DNA from: Phycicoccus sonneratiae
GTDB taxonomy: Bacteria; Actinomycetota; Actinomycetes; Actinomycetales; Dermatophilaceae
Assembly: GCF_016887965.1 (NCBI RefSeq)
Contig: NZ_JAFDVD010000020.1
Location: 50,122-114,121 of the forward strand
Length of the DNA: 64,000 bases
Direction: 5' to 3'
The position numbers were made by a program, and so were the translations under genes. Position 1 is the stretch's first letter. Each line of letters opens with the position of its first letter. This document shows positions 10,158-18,845 of this stretch, piece by piece. The notes beneath the pieces are model-generated. The model ran no database searches. It was given only the letters and a program-made list of their open reading frames with translations, and was not told where the DNA came from.

Positions 10158-11288
10158 GTGAAGGTCGCCCTCCTGTCGGACTGCTACCCGCCCCGGCTCG
10201 GCGGGATCGAGCGGCAGGTGCACGACCTCGCGCACCACCTCGCGCGGGCGGGGCACGAGGTCGAGGTCTTCACGGCGACCACCGGTCCGGACGGCGAGCG
10301 GCACGGAGCACGCACCGCCGAGGAGGACGGCGTGCTCGTCCACCGCATGGCCCTGCCGCTGCCGAACGGCGTGCCCGTCAACCCGTTCGCGCCCCCGGAG
10401 GTGCGCCGGCGGCTCGACGCGGGCGGCTTCGACGTCGCCCACGCGCACCTCGGGGTGGTCAGCCCGTTCGCCACCGACCTCGTCCGCACCGCGCTCGCGG
10501 CGGGCCTGCCGGTGGCGGCCACGTTCCACTGCGTCATCGCCCGCTCGGCCCCGGTGTTCCGCGTCGTCGGGCACCTCGGCCGGTGGGCGCGCCGCGGGGT
10601 CGCCTTCAGCGCGGTGTCGTCGATGGCCGCCGGGCGGGTGCGCGCCGCGGCGGGAGACGTCGAGGTGGCCGTGCTCAACAACGGCATCGACGCCGCGTGG
10701 TGGGCGCCGGACCGAGGCGCCCCGCCGCGCGAGGCCGCGGCCGGCGTGCACGTCGTCACGGCGATGCGCCTCGTCAGCCGCAAGCGGCCGCTGGCCCTCC
10801 TCGGGGCCCTGCACCGCGCCCGCGCGCTGCTCGACCCCGCCGTGCCCCTGCGCGCCACGCTCGCCGGCGAGGGACCGCAGCGCCGGGCGATGGAGGCCTT
10901 CGTCCGGGCCCGGGGGATGGACTGGGTGTCGATGCCCGGCCGGCTCGACCGCGAGGGGCTGCGCCGGCTGCACCACTCCGGCGACCTCTACGTCTCGACG
11001 GCCCGGCTCGAGGCCTTCGGCATCGCCGCCCTCGAGGCGCACGCGGCCGGTCTGCCGGTCGTCGCCCCACGCGGCACCGGCGTCGACGACATCGTCACCG
11101 ACGGCGTCGACGGCCTGCTCGCTCCCTCCGACGCGGGGGTCGCCGAGGCGGTCGCGCGGCTGGCCGGTGACGCGGGGCTGCGCGAGGGGATGCGCGCGCA
11201 CCTCGCGGCGCACCCGCCGCGCCAGGACTGGACGGGCACGGTCGCGGCGACCCTCGCCGAGTACCGCCGGGCGGGGGCGCCGGGGTGA
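10158..11288 (+). CDS. Glycosyltransferase family 4 (GT-B fold)
   Basis: This 376-residue GT-B enzyme has the N-terminal acceptor domain opening MKVALLSDCYPPRLGGIERQ, the glycine-rich loop seen in GT4 mannosyl- and glucosyltransferases, and a C-terminal donor domain with LEAFGIAALEAHAAGLPVV, the E(x7)E motif that binds the nucleotide sugar. It is probably cytoplasmic or at the inner membrane face. It is divergent from the PIG-L gene and overlaps the NUDIX gene by four bases (GTGA). Donor and acceptor are not predictable from sequence. Confidence 0.9.
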   Translation: MKVALLSDCYPPRLGGIERQVHDLAHHLARAGHEVEVFTATTGPDGERHGARTAEEDGVLVHRMALPLPNGVPVNPFAPPEVRRRLDAGGFDVAHAHLGVVSPFATDLVRTALAAGLPVAATFHCVIARSAPVFRVVGHLGRWARRGVAFSAVSSMAAGRVRAAAGDVEVAVLNNGIDAAWWAPDRGAPPREAAAGVHVVTAMRLVSRKRPLALLGALHRARALLDPAVPLRATLAGEGPQRRAMEAFVRARGMDWVSMPGRLDREGLRRLHHSGDLYVSTARLEAFGIAALEAHAAGLPVVAPRGTGVDDIVTDGVDGLLAPSDAGVAEAVARLAGDAGLREGMRAHLAAHPPRQDWTGTVAATLAEYRRAGAPG

Positions 11289-11971
11289 TCGTCGTCCGGG
11301 GTGAGCGGGGCGGGGCGCCGGTCGTCGAGTTCGTGCTCGGGCACGGCGAGGACCCGGTGGCCGGGCTGGCCGCGCGCGGCTGGAGCGGGCGGAGCACCGG
11401 GGTCGACGGGGTGCTCGGCCGGCTCGTGCTGCGCTTCGAGGTCGTGCCGGTGACGCCGCTACGCGTCCGGCACGGCCCGCACGGGCCGGGGCTGGCCACC
11501 GAGGACCGCGCCGTCGTCCGGCCCCACCAGCGGGTCGCCGCCTACGCCGTCGTCGTCGCCGACGAGCGGCTGCTCCTCACCCAGCTCGCCCCGCGCACCG
11601 GTGCGGACGGTCGCTGGAACCTGCCCGGGGGTGGCCTCGAACCGGGGGAGTCCGTGGCCGGGGCGGTCGTGCGCGAGGTGCTCGAGGAGACCGGCCAGGT
11701 CGTCGACGACGTGCAGTTCGTCGACGTGATGACCCAGCACTGGGTCGGCCGCTCCGAGCGGGGGGCCGAGGACTACCACGCGGTGCGCCTGGTCCACACC
11801 GCCCGCTGCACACGACCGACCCGCCCCGTCGTGCACGACGTGGGCGGGTCGACGTCCGACGCCCGGTGGGTGCCCCTCGACGACCTCGGCGCGGTGCCGG
11901 TCGTCGCGAGCATCCCGGCGGCCCTGCGCGCCGCGGGGGTCCCGGTGCCGGGAGCCTGGCCTCAGTCCTGA
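11285..11971 (+). CDS. NUDIX hydrolase with N-terminal extension
   Basis: This 228-residue protein has a NUDIX box at residues 116-138 (GGGLEPGESVAGAVVREVLEETGQ pattern, complete GX5EX7REVXEEXG), so the pyrophosphatase site is intact. The family hydrolyses nucleoside diphosphates linked to another group. The first 78 residues form an extra domain without a clear family. The gene begins inside the glycosyltransferase stop codon and so is translationally coupled, which could point to a sugar nucleotide substrate, but that is inference. Confidence 0.88.
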   Translation: MIVVRGERGGAPVVEFVLGHGEDPVAGLAARGWSGRSTGVDGVLGRLVLRFEVVPVTPLRVRHGPHGPGLATEDRAVVRPHQRVAAYAVVVADERLLLTQLAPRTGADGRWNLPGGGLEPGESVAGAVVREVLEETGQVVDDVQFVDVMTQHWVGRSERGAEDYHAVRLVHTARCTRPTRPVVHDVGGSTSDARWVPLDDLGAVPVVASIPAALRAAGVPVPGAWPQS

Positions 11972-12339
11972 GCCCGGCTGCTGCGCAGCCCGACCAGGCC
12001 GACGAGGAGGACGAGGGCCCCGCCGGCGACGATGGTCCACGGCCCGAGGTCGTTCCACGGCAGGTCGACGTCGGTCAGCTCGGTGACGAGGACGGCACCG
12101 GCCGTCACGAGGCCGAGGATGCCGAGCAGGAGGGCGAAGGGCGCCGGGCCGGAGCGGTAGCGCGGGGCCGGGGGTCCCTGCTCCGGGGGGCCCACCGGCG
12201 ACGGCGCGGTGGCCGGGGAGGGAGTCGTTGCCGGGGCCGTGGCCGGTGCGCTGCCGGTGTCCGTCGTCGTGGTGTCGTCGTCGCGGTCCTCGAGGCCGAG
12301 GTCGGCGCTCAGGGGGCGGGTGGTGTCGTCGGTGGTCAT
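11962..12339 (-). CDS. Small membrane protein following a PspC protein
   Basis: This 125-residue protein has a Thr/Ala/Pro-rich N-terminal half of low complexity and two C-terminal membrane helices (FALLLGILGLVTAGAVLVTEL and WTIVAGGALVLLVGLVGL). No family is recognised. It starts two bases after the stop of the PspC gene, with a GAGGAG ribosome site inside the end of that gene, so it belongs to the same operon and probably to the same envelope-stress function. Its 3' end overlaps the convergent NUDIX gene by ten bases. Confidence 0.72.
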   Translation of the reverse strand: MTTDDTTRPLSADLGLEDRDDDTTTTDTGSAPATAPATTPSPATAPSPVGPPEQGPPAPRYRSGPAPFALLLGILGLVTAGAVLVTELTDVDLPWNDLGPWTIVAGGALVLLVGLVGLRSSRAQD

Positions 12340-12341
12340 GC

Positions 12342-13724
12342 TCAGCGCTCCTCGATGATCGTGACGTCGCCGATGCCGATCTCGGTCGAGACGACGAGCA
12401 CGGGGGTGTCGTCGCCGACGGTGACGTCCTGGGTGTAGTCGGTGCCCGACCGGTTGTCGACGGTCCTCAGGCCGTTGCCCGCGGTGCGCGCCTCGTGGGT
12501 GAGGTCGCCGACGCCGATCTGGTTCTCGATGCGCACGTCGAGGCCCTCGGGCACGACCACCTGCAGCTCGCCGGCACCGACGCTGACGTCGATGGTCGGC
12601 GGGGTGCTCGTCTCGGGCAGACCGGCCAGCCCGGCGAGGTCGAGCCGCGCGTCCCCGACGCCGAGGTGGTAGCTGGCCGGCAGGGTGGTCGTCGTCGGGG
12701 TCCAGATCCGGTCGCCGACACCGTTCGTGGCCGGGATGTGCGTCACGAGGGCGGCGAAGACCGTGGTCAGCCCGAGGGCGATGACGAGGAAGCCGCTGAA
12801 GCCGGAGGCCCGGCCGGTGGCGCCGAGGCCGAGGACGACCGCGGAGGCCCCGGCGAGGGCGAGGACGAGGCCGAGGACGCCCGGTTCGCCCGGGAAGCCC
12901 ACCGGGTCGGCGATCGCGACGCCGAGGCCGACGAGGGCGATGACCAGGCCGAGGGTGACGAGCCCGACGAAGCCGCTGGGCCGGCGCCGGCGCGGGGCCG
13001 GCGGCACGGGCGGCGGGGGCGGGGCGATCGGGCGCGGTGGGACGGGCGGGGTCGGCGTGCCGCCGTAGGGCGCGCGGGGCGCGGTCGGCGCCGCGCCCGG
13101 GTAGGCGGGCTGGCCGTACGGGGTCGGCGGGTGGCGGTAGCCGGCGGGCGGCGCGCTCGGCGCGGGACCCGCGGCCGGGGCCGCGTAGGGGGTCGACGGG
13201 GTCGACATCGGGGTACCTCCGGGGGGTGGGGGTGGCGGGTAGGCGGTCTGGCCGGTCCACGCGGAGGACCGGGACGAGCGGCTGCGGGTGGCGAGGAACC
13301 AGACGACGAGGGCGACCGGGACGAGCAGCCAGAACGAGCCGCCCCAGGCGTCGCCGCCGGACCCGATGGACACGAGGGCGCCGAGGACGACGACCCCGGT
13401 GAGCACCGCGAGGACGATGGCCCAGGCGTCGCCGTGGCGCATCGCGCGCTCGCCGAGGATCTCGCCGCCGCGGTCCGGCAGCAGCAGCCAGAGCACGAGG
13501 TAGATCGGCAGGCCGATGCCGCCGGCGATGGTCAGGGCGATGGCGGCCGCGCGGATGAGCAGCGGGTCGACGTCGAAGCGGGCGGCGATGCCGGCGCAGA
13601 CCCCGCCGAACCAGCGGCGGTCGGTGTCGCGCCGGACGCCGACGCCGCGCAGCCGCTCGAGGCCGTCGTCGAGGACGGTCGGGCCGCCGGCGGGCGGGGT
13701 CTGGGAGGAGGAGGTGTCCGTCAT
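12342..13724 (-). CDS. PspC domain membrane protein
   Basis: This 460-residue protein opens with a PspC domain (about residues 35-90: RRWFGGVCAGIAARFDVDPLLIRAAA), followed by a membrane segment, a Pro/Tyr-rich linker near 150-220, several further helices and a C-terminal beta-rich domain with the repeated VGVGEL/IGVGDL-type turns seen in LiaF-like proteins (DVSVGAGELQVVVPEGLDV, NQIGVGDLTHEA, TEIGIGDVTIIEER). LiaF-like proteins hold an envelope-stress kinase inactive. The ATG at 13724 follows a CAGAGT -10 box. It is divergent from a PspC-type histidine kinase, which supports a shared pathway. Confidence 0.85.
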   Translation of the reverse strand: MTDTSSSQTPPAGGPTVLDDGLERLRGVGVRRDTDRRWFGGVCAGIAARFDVDPLLIRAAAIALTIAGGIGLPIYLVLWLLLPDRGGEILGERAMRHGDAWAIVLAVLTGVVVLGALVSIGSGGDAWGGSFWLLVPVALVVWFLATRSRSSRSSAWTGQTAYPPPPPPGGTPMSTPSTPYAAPAAGPAPSAPPAGYRHPPTPYGQPAYPGAAPTAPRAPYGGTPTPPVPPRPIAPPPPPVPPAPRRRRPSGFVGLVTLGLVIALVGLGVAIADPVGFPGEPGVLGLVLALAGASAVVLGLGATGRASGFSGFLVIALGLTTVFAALVTHIPATNGVGDRIWTPTTTTLPASYHLGVGDARLDLAGLAGLPETSTPPTIDVSVGAGELQVVVPEGLDVRIENQIGVGDLTHEARTAGNGLRTVDNRSGTDYTQDVTVGDDTPVLVVSTEIGIGDVTIIEER

Positions 13725-13840
13725 GGCACCCACTCTGGCGGCGAGCGACCCCCCGCGGCCATGAGGGTCGACCCTGAGCACCCCCTGACCGGACCCCGGC
13801 AGGGGGTCGCAGCCGCCCCCACGTGCGTCAGGATGGTGTC
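13725..13840. promoter_or_regulatory. Divergent promoter region between the PspC gene and the histidine kinase
   Basis: This 116-bp gap holds two face-to-face -10 boxes: CAGAGT (reverse of 13732-13737) for the leftward PspC gene and CAGGAT (13829-13834) for the rightward kinase. Both sit seven to eight bases before their starts, so both transcripts look leaderless. A response-regulator binding site would be expected here, but I see no obvious palindrome. Confidence 0.5.
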
Positions 13841-15100
13841 GTGCCCACACCGTACGAGCCCGCGGCGACCCGCGTGCGCACCGACTCCGGCCCCGCGCCG
13901 GAGCCGGTTCCCGCGCGCCCGGGTCTGGTCCGCGACCGCTCGGGCGGGTGGTCGCCCGGGGTGTGCGCCGCCGTCGCCCGTCACCTCGGGGTGTCCCGCC
14001 GGCTCGTGCGCATCGCCTTCGTGGTCCTCGCGTTCTCCGGCGGTGCCGGCGTCGCCGCCTACCTCTTCCTCTGGGCGATGACGCCCGAGGGGGAGGTCGA
14101 CGGGTCGGGTCCGCTCACCTCCACGACGTGGACCGAGCGCCGGCGCTGGGTCGTGCTCCTCGTGGCGGGCGGCGTCCTCGTCCTCGCGGGTGGGGCGCTG
14201 CTCGTGCCCGGCGTCGGGGTCTCGGCGCGCGGATCGGTCCTCGTCCCGACGTTCGTGATCGCCGTCGGGGCGGTCGTCGCGTGGTCGAACCTCGACCAGA
14301 CCCAGCGCTCGCGGTGGCTCACCGGTGGCCGCGACGGGATGGGCTGGGTGCGCGTCGCGCTCGGCACCGGGCTGGCCATCGTCGGCATCCTCGTGCTCGT
14401 CACGCGCGGCAGCTCGGTGAGCGTCCTCTGGGACGCCGTGCTCGCCGCGTTCGCCGTCCTCGTCGGGGCGCTCATCCTCGCCGCGCCGTGGGCCGTGCGG
14501 CTCTGGGGCGACCTGCGGCGCGAGCAGGTCGCCGCGGCCCGGGCCACCGAGCGCGCCGACATCGCCGCGCACCTGCACGACTCCGTGCTCCAGACCCTCG
14601 CCCTCATCCAGCGCCAGTCCGCCGACCCGGCCGCCGTCACCCGCCTCGCCCGGGCCCAGGAGCGCGAGCTGCGCACCTGGCTGTACGACGGGCCGCAGGG
14701 GTCGCAGTCCTCGCTCGCGGCCGCGGTCACCGAGGTGGCCCACGAGGTCGAGGACCTCCACGGCGTGCCCGTCGACCTCGTCGTCACCGGCGACCGGCCC
14801 TTCGAGCAGCACGGCGCCGCCCTGTCGCGGGCGATGCGCGAGGCCCTGCTCAACGCCGTGCGCCACGGCGCCCCGCCGGTCACCGCCTACGTCGAGATCG
14901 GTCCCACCGGGGTCGAGGCGTTCGTCCGCGACCGCGGCGAGGGCTTCGACATCGACACCGTGCCCGAGGACCGGCTCGGTGTCCGGCAGTCGGTCCTCGG
15001 CCGGATGCACCGCCACGGCGGGTCCGCCCGCATCCGGCAGCGCGAGGACGGCACCGAGGTCGAGCTGCGCCTGCCGTCCATCGAAGGAGAAGAGTCATGA
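13841..15100 (+). CDS. PspC-domain sensor histidine kinase (LiaS/DesK type)
   Basis: This 419-residue kinase has an N-terminal PspC domain (GGWSPGVCAAVARHLGVSRRLVRIAF, about residues 35-60), several membrane helices to about residue 215, a HisKA_3 dimerisation domain with the phosphoacceptor His246 in AAHLHDSVLQT, and a HATPase_c domain near 320-415 (REALLNAVRHG as N box, VRDRGEGFD as G1 box). GTG 13841 is chosen over the in-frame GTG 13823 because CAGGAT lies seven bases upstream. The stop overlaps the response regulator start. It likely senses envelope stress with the divergent PspC protein. Confidence 0.92.
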   Translation: MPTPYEPAATRVRTDSGPAPEPVPARPGLVRDRSGGWSPGVCAAVARHLGVSRRLVRIAFVVLAFSGGAGVAAYLFLWAMTPEGEVDGSGPLTSTTWTERRRWVVLLVAGGVLVLAGGALLVPGVGVSARGSVLVPTFVIAVGAVVAWSNLDQTQRSRWLTGGRDGMGWVRVALGTGLAIVGILVLVTRGSSVSVLWDAVLAAFAVLVGALILAAPWAVRLWGDLRREQVAAARATERADIAAHLHDSVLQTLALIQRQSADPAAVTRLARAQERELRTWLYDGPQGSQSSLAAAVTEVAHEVEDLHGVPVDLVVTGDRPFEQHGAALSRAMREALLNAVRHGAPPVTAYVEIGPTGVEAFVRDRGEGFDIDTVPEDRLGVRQSVLGRMHRHGGSARIRQREDGTEVELRLPSIEGEES

Positions 15101-15810
15101 CCAGCCAGAGCACCCCGGCCGCCCCGGCCCCCATCCGCGTCGTCCTCGTCGACGACCACCGGATGTTCCGCACCGGGGTCCGGGCCGAGCTGACCGAGGC
15201 GATGGCCGGTGGCGGCGCCGTCTGCGAGTTCGTCGGCGAGGCCCCGGACGTCGACGCCGCGATCGCCGTCATCCGGTCCGAGACACCGGATGTCGTGCTC
15301 CTCGACGTGCACCTGCCGGGCGGGTCGGGCAACGGCGGTGGCGACGTCATCCGCGGGTGCGCCGGGGTAGAGACCGCCGACGGGAAGCCGGTGCGCTTCC
15401 TCGCGCTGTCGGTGTCCGACGCGGCCGAGGACGTCATCGCCGTCATCCGGGCCGGTGCGCGGGGCTACGTCACGAAGACGATCAACGCGCGCGACCTCGT
15501 GACGGCCATCCGCCGGGTCGCCGACGGCGACGCGGTGTTCTCGCCGCGGCTCGCCGGCTTCGTCCTCGACGCGTTCGGCGCGGCGGCCGGCGAGATCGCC
15601 GAGGTCGACGAGGAGCTCGACCGCCTGTCGGCCCGCGAGCGCGAGGTGATGCGCCTCATCGCGCGCGGCTACCAGTACAAGGAGGTGGCCAAGGAGCTGT
15701 TCATCTCGGTGAAGACCGTCGAGACCCACGTGTCGTCGGTGCTGCGCAAGCTCCAGCTCTCCTCGCGCCACGAGCTGACCGCCTGGGCGATGGGCCGCCG
15801 GCTCGTCTGA
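15097..15810 (+). CDS. NarL/LuxR-family response regulator
   Basis: This 237-residue DNA-binding regulator pairs with the upstream kinase. The receiver domain has the acidic pair in VVLVDDHRMFR, the phosphoacceptor Asp70 in VVLLDVHLPGG, and the conserved Lys in GYVTKT. The C-terminal LuxR helix-turn-helix covers about residues 175-235 (LSAREREVMRLIARGYQYKEVAKELFIS followed by VKTVETHVSSVLRKL). An insertion of about ten residues around GGSGNGGGDVIRGCAGVE lengthens the receiver loop. The start overlaps the kinase stop (ATGA), a strong sign of a matched pair. Confidence 0.93.
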   Translation: MTSQSTPAAPAPIRVVLVDDHRMFRTGVRAELTEAMAGGGAVCEFVGEAPDVDAAIAVIRSETPDVVLLDVHLPGGSGNGGGDVIRGCAGVETADGKPVRFLALSVSDAAEDVIAVIRAGARGYVTKTINARDLVTAIRRVADGDAVFSPRLAGFVLDAFGAAAGEIAEVDEELDRLSAREREVMRLIARGYQYKEVAKELFISVKTVETHVSSVLRKLQLSSRHELTAWAMGRRLV

Positions 15811-15834
15811 TCCCGGGGGTCCTACGCTGTCGCC

Positions 15835-16191
15835 ATGGAACTCCTGGTGAACGTGTTCGTCGTCCTCCACCTGCTCGGCATGGCCGCGATCATCGGGAGC
15901 GCGCTGTTCCTCTCGCGCGGCGTCGTCACGCCGTACCTGCTGTGGGGCGCGCGGGCCCAGCTGCTCACCGGCATCGCGCTCGTCGGCCTCGTGCAGGCCA
16001 ACGACGAAGAGGTGAACAACACCAAGATCGCCGTCAAGCTCGTCGTCGCGATCGCGGTCGTGGCCTGCGCCGAGATCGCCGGCGCGGCCGAGCGCAAGGG
16101 CAAGGGGTCGCGTCCGCAGCTGGTCACGGCGGCGGGGGCGCTCGCCCTGCTCAACGTCCTCGTCGCCGTCCTCTGGACCACCGCGAGCTGA
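15835..16191 (+). CDS. Small four-helix integral membrane protein
   Basis: This 118-residue protein has four predicted membrane helices (LVNVFVVLHLLGMAAIIGSAL, RAQLLTGIALVGLVQA, IAVKLVVAIAVVACAEIA, TAAGALALLNVLVAVLW). The HLLGMAAIIGSALFL start recalls small actinobacterial membrane proteins of unknown function. TACGCT (15823-15828) seven bases before the ATG indicates its own leaderless promoter, separate from the two-component genes. No function can be assigned. Confidence 0.7.
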   Translation: MELLVNVFVVLHLLGMAAIIGSALFLSRGVVTPYLLWGARAQLLTGIALVGLVQANDEEVNNTKIAVKLVVAIAVVACAEIAGAAERKGKGSRPQLVTAAGALALLNVLVAVLWTTAS

Positions 16192-16218
16192 CCGCCGGCG
16201 CTCGGCGGCGCCTCACGC

Positions 16219-16299
16219 GTATCGGGTGACCCGATAACCCTGCGCTTCACCCGACAACGGTTCTCGGGTGAAGCGCACCCGTATCGGGTGACCCGATAC
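16219..16299. repeat. Symmetrical palindrome cluster in a convergent gap
   Basis: Two identical 15-bp perfect palindromes (ATCGGGTGACCCGAT at 16221-16235 and 16283-16297) flank a larger hairpin with 14-base arms (TGCGCTTCACCCGA at 16241-16254, TCGGGTGAAGCGCA at 16264-16277, nine-base loop). All three share the TCGGGTGA/TCACCCGA core. The element lies between convergent genes ending at 16191 and 16320. It may be a bidirectional terminator or a dispersed intergenic repeat. Confidence 0.8.
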
Positions 16300-16319
16300 C
16301 CGTGGGGCCGGGCGGCAGG

Positions 16320-17303
16320 TCAGGGCAGGAGCAGCAGCTTGCCCTGGGTCCGGCGGCCCTCGAGGTCGCGGTAGGCCTGCGCGGCGTCGGCCAGCGGGTA
16401 CCGGCCGCCGATGCCCACGGCGAGCGACCCGTCGGCGACCGCCGCGAACACCTCGCGCGCCCGCCACTGCAGCTCCTCGCGCGTCGCGAGGTGGTGCCCG
16501 AGGCTCGGCCGGGTGAGGAAGAGCGACCCGCCGGCGTTGAGGCGCTGGATGTCGAAGGGCGGCACCTGCCCGCTCGCGGCGCCGAAGAGGGCGAGTGTGC
16601 CCCGGGGCCGCAGGCTCGCGAGCGAGGCGTCGAAGGTGTCCTTGCCGACCCCGTCGTAGGCGACGTCGACGCCACGGCCCGCCGCCTCGCGCACCGCGCC
16701 GGTGAGGTCGTCGACGGCGCGGTAGTCGATGACGTGGTCGGCGCCCAGGGCGGTGGCGGTGGCGCACTTCTCCGGCCCGCCGGCGGTCGCGACGACGACG
16801 CCGCCCCGCGCCCGCACCATCTGCACGAGCAGCTGGCCCACCCCGCCGGCCGCCGCGTGGACGAGCGCCACCGTGCCGTCGGCCACCGGGAACGTGCTCG
16901 TCACGAGGTAGTGCGCGGTGAGGCCCTGGAGCATGACCGCCGCGGCGACGTCGAGGTCGACCCCGTCGGGGACGTGCACGACACCGTCCGCGGGCAGGAC
17001 GGTGAACGCCGCCGCGCTGCCGATGCTCTGGGGCCAGGCGACGCGGTCGCCGACGGCGAACCCCTCGACGCCCGCCCCGACGGCCCGGACCGTGCCGGCG
17101 CCCTCGTTGCCCGCGACGTAGGGCGTGCTCATCGGGTAAACGCCCTCGCGCTGGTAGACGTCGATGAAGTTGACGCCGGCCGCGACCACCTCGACGAGCA
17201 GCTCGCCGGTGCCGGGGTCGTCCGCGCGCCGGTCCTCGACGGCGAGGACGTCCGGGCCCCCGGGGGAGGTGACGACGAGGGCGGGTCCGTGGAGGGCGCT
17301 CAT
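16320..17303 (-). CDS. NADPH:quinone reductase-like MDR oxidoreductase
   Basis: This 327-residue zinc-independent medium-chain dehydrogenase/reductase of the quinone oxidoreductase group has an N-terminal GroES-like domain (EVVAAGVNFIDVYQREGVYP) and a Rossmann domain with the NADPH loop AAGGVGQLLVQMVRARGG around residues 145-165. The zinc-ligand cysteines of alcohol dehydrogenases are absent, as expected for quinone reductases. TAGGGT seven bases upstream of the ATG supports the start. Confidence 0.9.
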   Translation of the reverse strand: MSALHGPALVVTSPGGPDVLAVEDRRADDPGTGELLVEVVAAGVNFIDVYQREGVYPMSTPYVAGNEGAGTVRAVGAGVEGFAVGDRVAWPQSIGSAAAFTVLPADGVVHVPDGVDLDVAAAVMLQGLTAHYLVTSTFPVADGTVALVHAAAGGVGQLLVQMVRARGGVVVATAGGPEKCATATALGADHVIDYRAVDDLTGAVREAAGRGVDVAYDGVGKDTFDASLASLRPRGTLALFGAASGQVPPFDIQRLNAGGSLFLTRPSLGHHLATREELQWRAREVFAAVADGSLAVGIGGRYPLADAAQAYRDLEGRRTQGKLLLLP

Positions 17304-17323
17304 CCCGCCACCCTAGGACGGGC

Positions 17324-17899
17324 TCAGGCGCCGGCCGGCACCCAGTAGCGGCGCTTGTCGCCGCGGACGTCCTCGAGGACGCCGCCGTTCGCCTCGATGA
17401 CCCGGGCCGAGCCGACGTTGTCGTCGTCGCACGTGACGAGCACCGGGTCGATGCCGAGCGCCGCCGCCTCGGGCAGGGCGAGCCGCAGGGCGGCGGTGGC
17501 GATGCCGCGCCGGCGGGCCGAGGGGCGCACCGAGTACCCGATGTGGCCGCCGACCTCGAGGAGGAACGGCGTGAGCCGGTGCCGGACGGACAGCGACCCG
17601 AGGTAGGTGTCCGGGTCGGCGTCGTCGACGACCCAGAAGAAGGTGCACGGCACGTGACCGGTGAGGCGGGGCGCGTCCTCGCGGGCCTGGTCGCGCCGCC
17701 GGGCCGCGAACCGCTCGAACCCCTCGGACGTCTCGAGCTCGGCCCGGGTGAAGGCGACGCCGGGGAAGCCGCCCTCGTCCGGCTCCTCGACCCACACCCC
17801 GTCGCCGTCCCGGTGCCCCTCGCCGATCGCGGCGAACTCGTCGTGGGCGGCGAGGTAGGACCGCTGCATCCGGGCGTCGGGGGTGGCGAGGACGATCAT
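17324..17899 (-). CDS. GNAT family N-acetyltransferase
   Basis: This 191-residue protein has the GNAT acetyl-CoA loop VRPSARRRGIATAAL (R/Q-x-x-G-x-A type, about residues 127-141), preceded by the beta-strand GHIGYSV and followed by VLVTCDDDNVGSARVIEANGG. The substrate amine is unknown. The start is supported by TACCGT seven bases upstream of the ATG. It lies just upstream of the quinone reductase on the same strand, but each has its own -10 box, so they may be independent. Confidence 0.88.
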   Translation of the reverse strand: MIVLATPDARMQRSYLAAHDEFAAIGEGHRDGDGVWVEEPDEGGFPGVAFTRAELETSEGFERFAARRRDQAREDAPRLTGHVPCTFFWVVDDADPDTYLGSLSVRHRLTPFLLEVGGHIGYSVRPSARRRGIATAALRLALPEAAALGIDPVLVTCDDDNVGSARVIEANGGVLEDVRGDKRRYWVPAGA

Positions 17900-17939
17900 C
17901 CACCGACGGTAGCCGCGTGGGCCCCTGCGCGCGAACGGG

Positions 17940-18773
17940 TTACGCCCGTAGCCCCAGGAGCACCTCGTCGAGCATCGCCGGGGTGAGCCGGCCGGTGAAG
18001 GTGTTGTGCGGGCTCACGTGGTAGCACCCGACGAGCCTCACGGTCCGACCGTCCGGCCGGCCCAGGGCGACCTCCACGCCGTGGCCGAAGCGCGGCTTCG
18101 GGCGCGGGACGTCCCAGCCGAGCGCCCGCGCAGCGGCCAGCGTCGCGTCCCACCCGATCGCGCCGAGGCAGAGGATCGAGCGCAGCCGCGGCGCGGCCAG
18201 CTCGAGGTCACGCTGCAGCCAGGCCGAGCAGGTGGCCCGCTCGGTGGGGGTCGGCTTGTTCTCCGGCGGGGCGCAGCGCACCGCCGCGACGATGCGCAGC
18301 CCGGTGAGGGCCTGTCCGTCGCCGGCCGCGACCGAGGTCGGCTGCGCGGCGAACCCGGTGCGGTGCAACGCCGCCCAGAGGAAGTCGCCCGAGGAGTCGC
18401 CGGTGAACATCCGCCCGGTGCGGTTCGTGCCGTTGGCCGCGGGGGCCAGCCCGACGAGGAGGGCCGGCGCGTCCGGGTCGCCGAAGGACGGGCCGGGACG
18501 GCCCCAGTACGGCTGGTCGGCGAAGGAGGCCCGGCGTCCGGAGCGGGCGACGTCCTCGCGCCAGCGCACGAGGCGGGCACAGGCCCGGCACACCGAGATC
18601 CGCGCCTGGAGCTCGTCGACGGAGGAGGCCGTCGAGGCCAGCCGCCGGACCTGCGCGGCGGTGGTGGCCACCGGCGTGGTGTCGTCGGCCGGGTCGCCGG
18701 GCCAGCCCGCGCCCGGCGGTGCGGGGGAGGGGAGCGGCGTCCCGGTCACCGGATGGGGGTCGAGGCGCTCCAT
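17940..18773 (-). CDS. Uracil-DNA glycosylase, family 5 (UdgB type)
   Basis: This 277-residue enzyme removes uracil (and probably other deaminated bases) from DNA as the first step of base excision repair. Motif A reads [19 protein letters not shown] and motif [16 protein letters not shown], both characteristic of family 5. Cysteines in SVCRACARL and two later cysteines (in RCAPPENK or TCSAWL, and ILCLGAIGW) fit the [4Fe-4S] cluster of this class. TACAGT seven bases upstream supports ATG 18773. It is divergent from the amino-acid oxidase gene with 72 bp between starts. Confidence 0.92.
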   Translation of the reverse strand: MERLDPHPVTGTPLPSPAPPGAGWPGDPADDTTPVATTAAQVRRLASTASSVDELQARISVCRACARLVRWREDVARSGRRASFADQPYWGRPGPSFGDPDAPALLVGLAPAANGTNRTGRMFTGDSSGDFLWAALHRTGFAAQPTSVAAGDGQALTGLRIVAAVRCAPPENKPTPTERATCSAWLQRDLELAAPRLRSILCLGAIGWDATLAAARALGWDVPRPKPRFGHGVEVALGRPDGRTVRLVGCYHVSPHNTFTGRLTPAMLDEVLLGLRA

Positions 18774-18845
18774 CCCGCGACTGTACGACCGGTCACCCCG
18801 GCGTGGCGCCCGCCGCCCGGGCGCCGACCTCGGGACGATGGGGCC

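Noticed and set aside
16213..16767. Reverse-strand gene ending in RVTRYA over the triple palindrome
   Set aside because: It is an Arg-rich shadow of the quinone reductase, and its end is just the palindrome translated.
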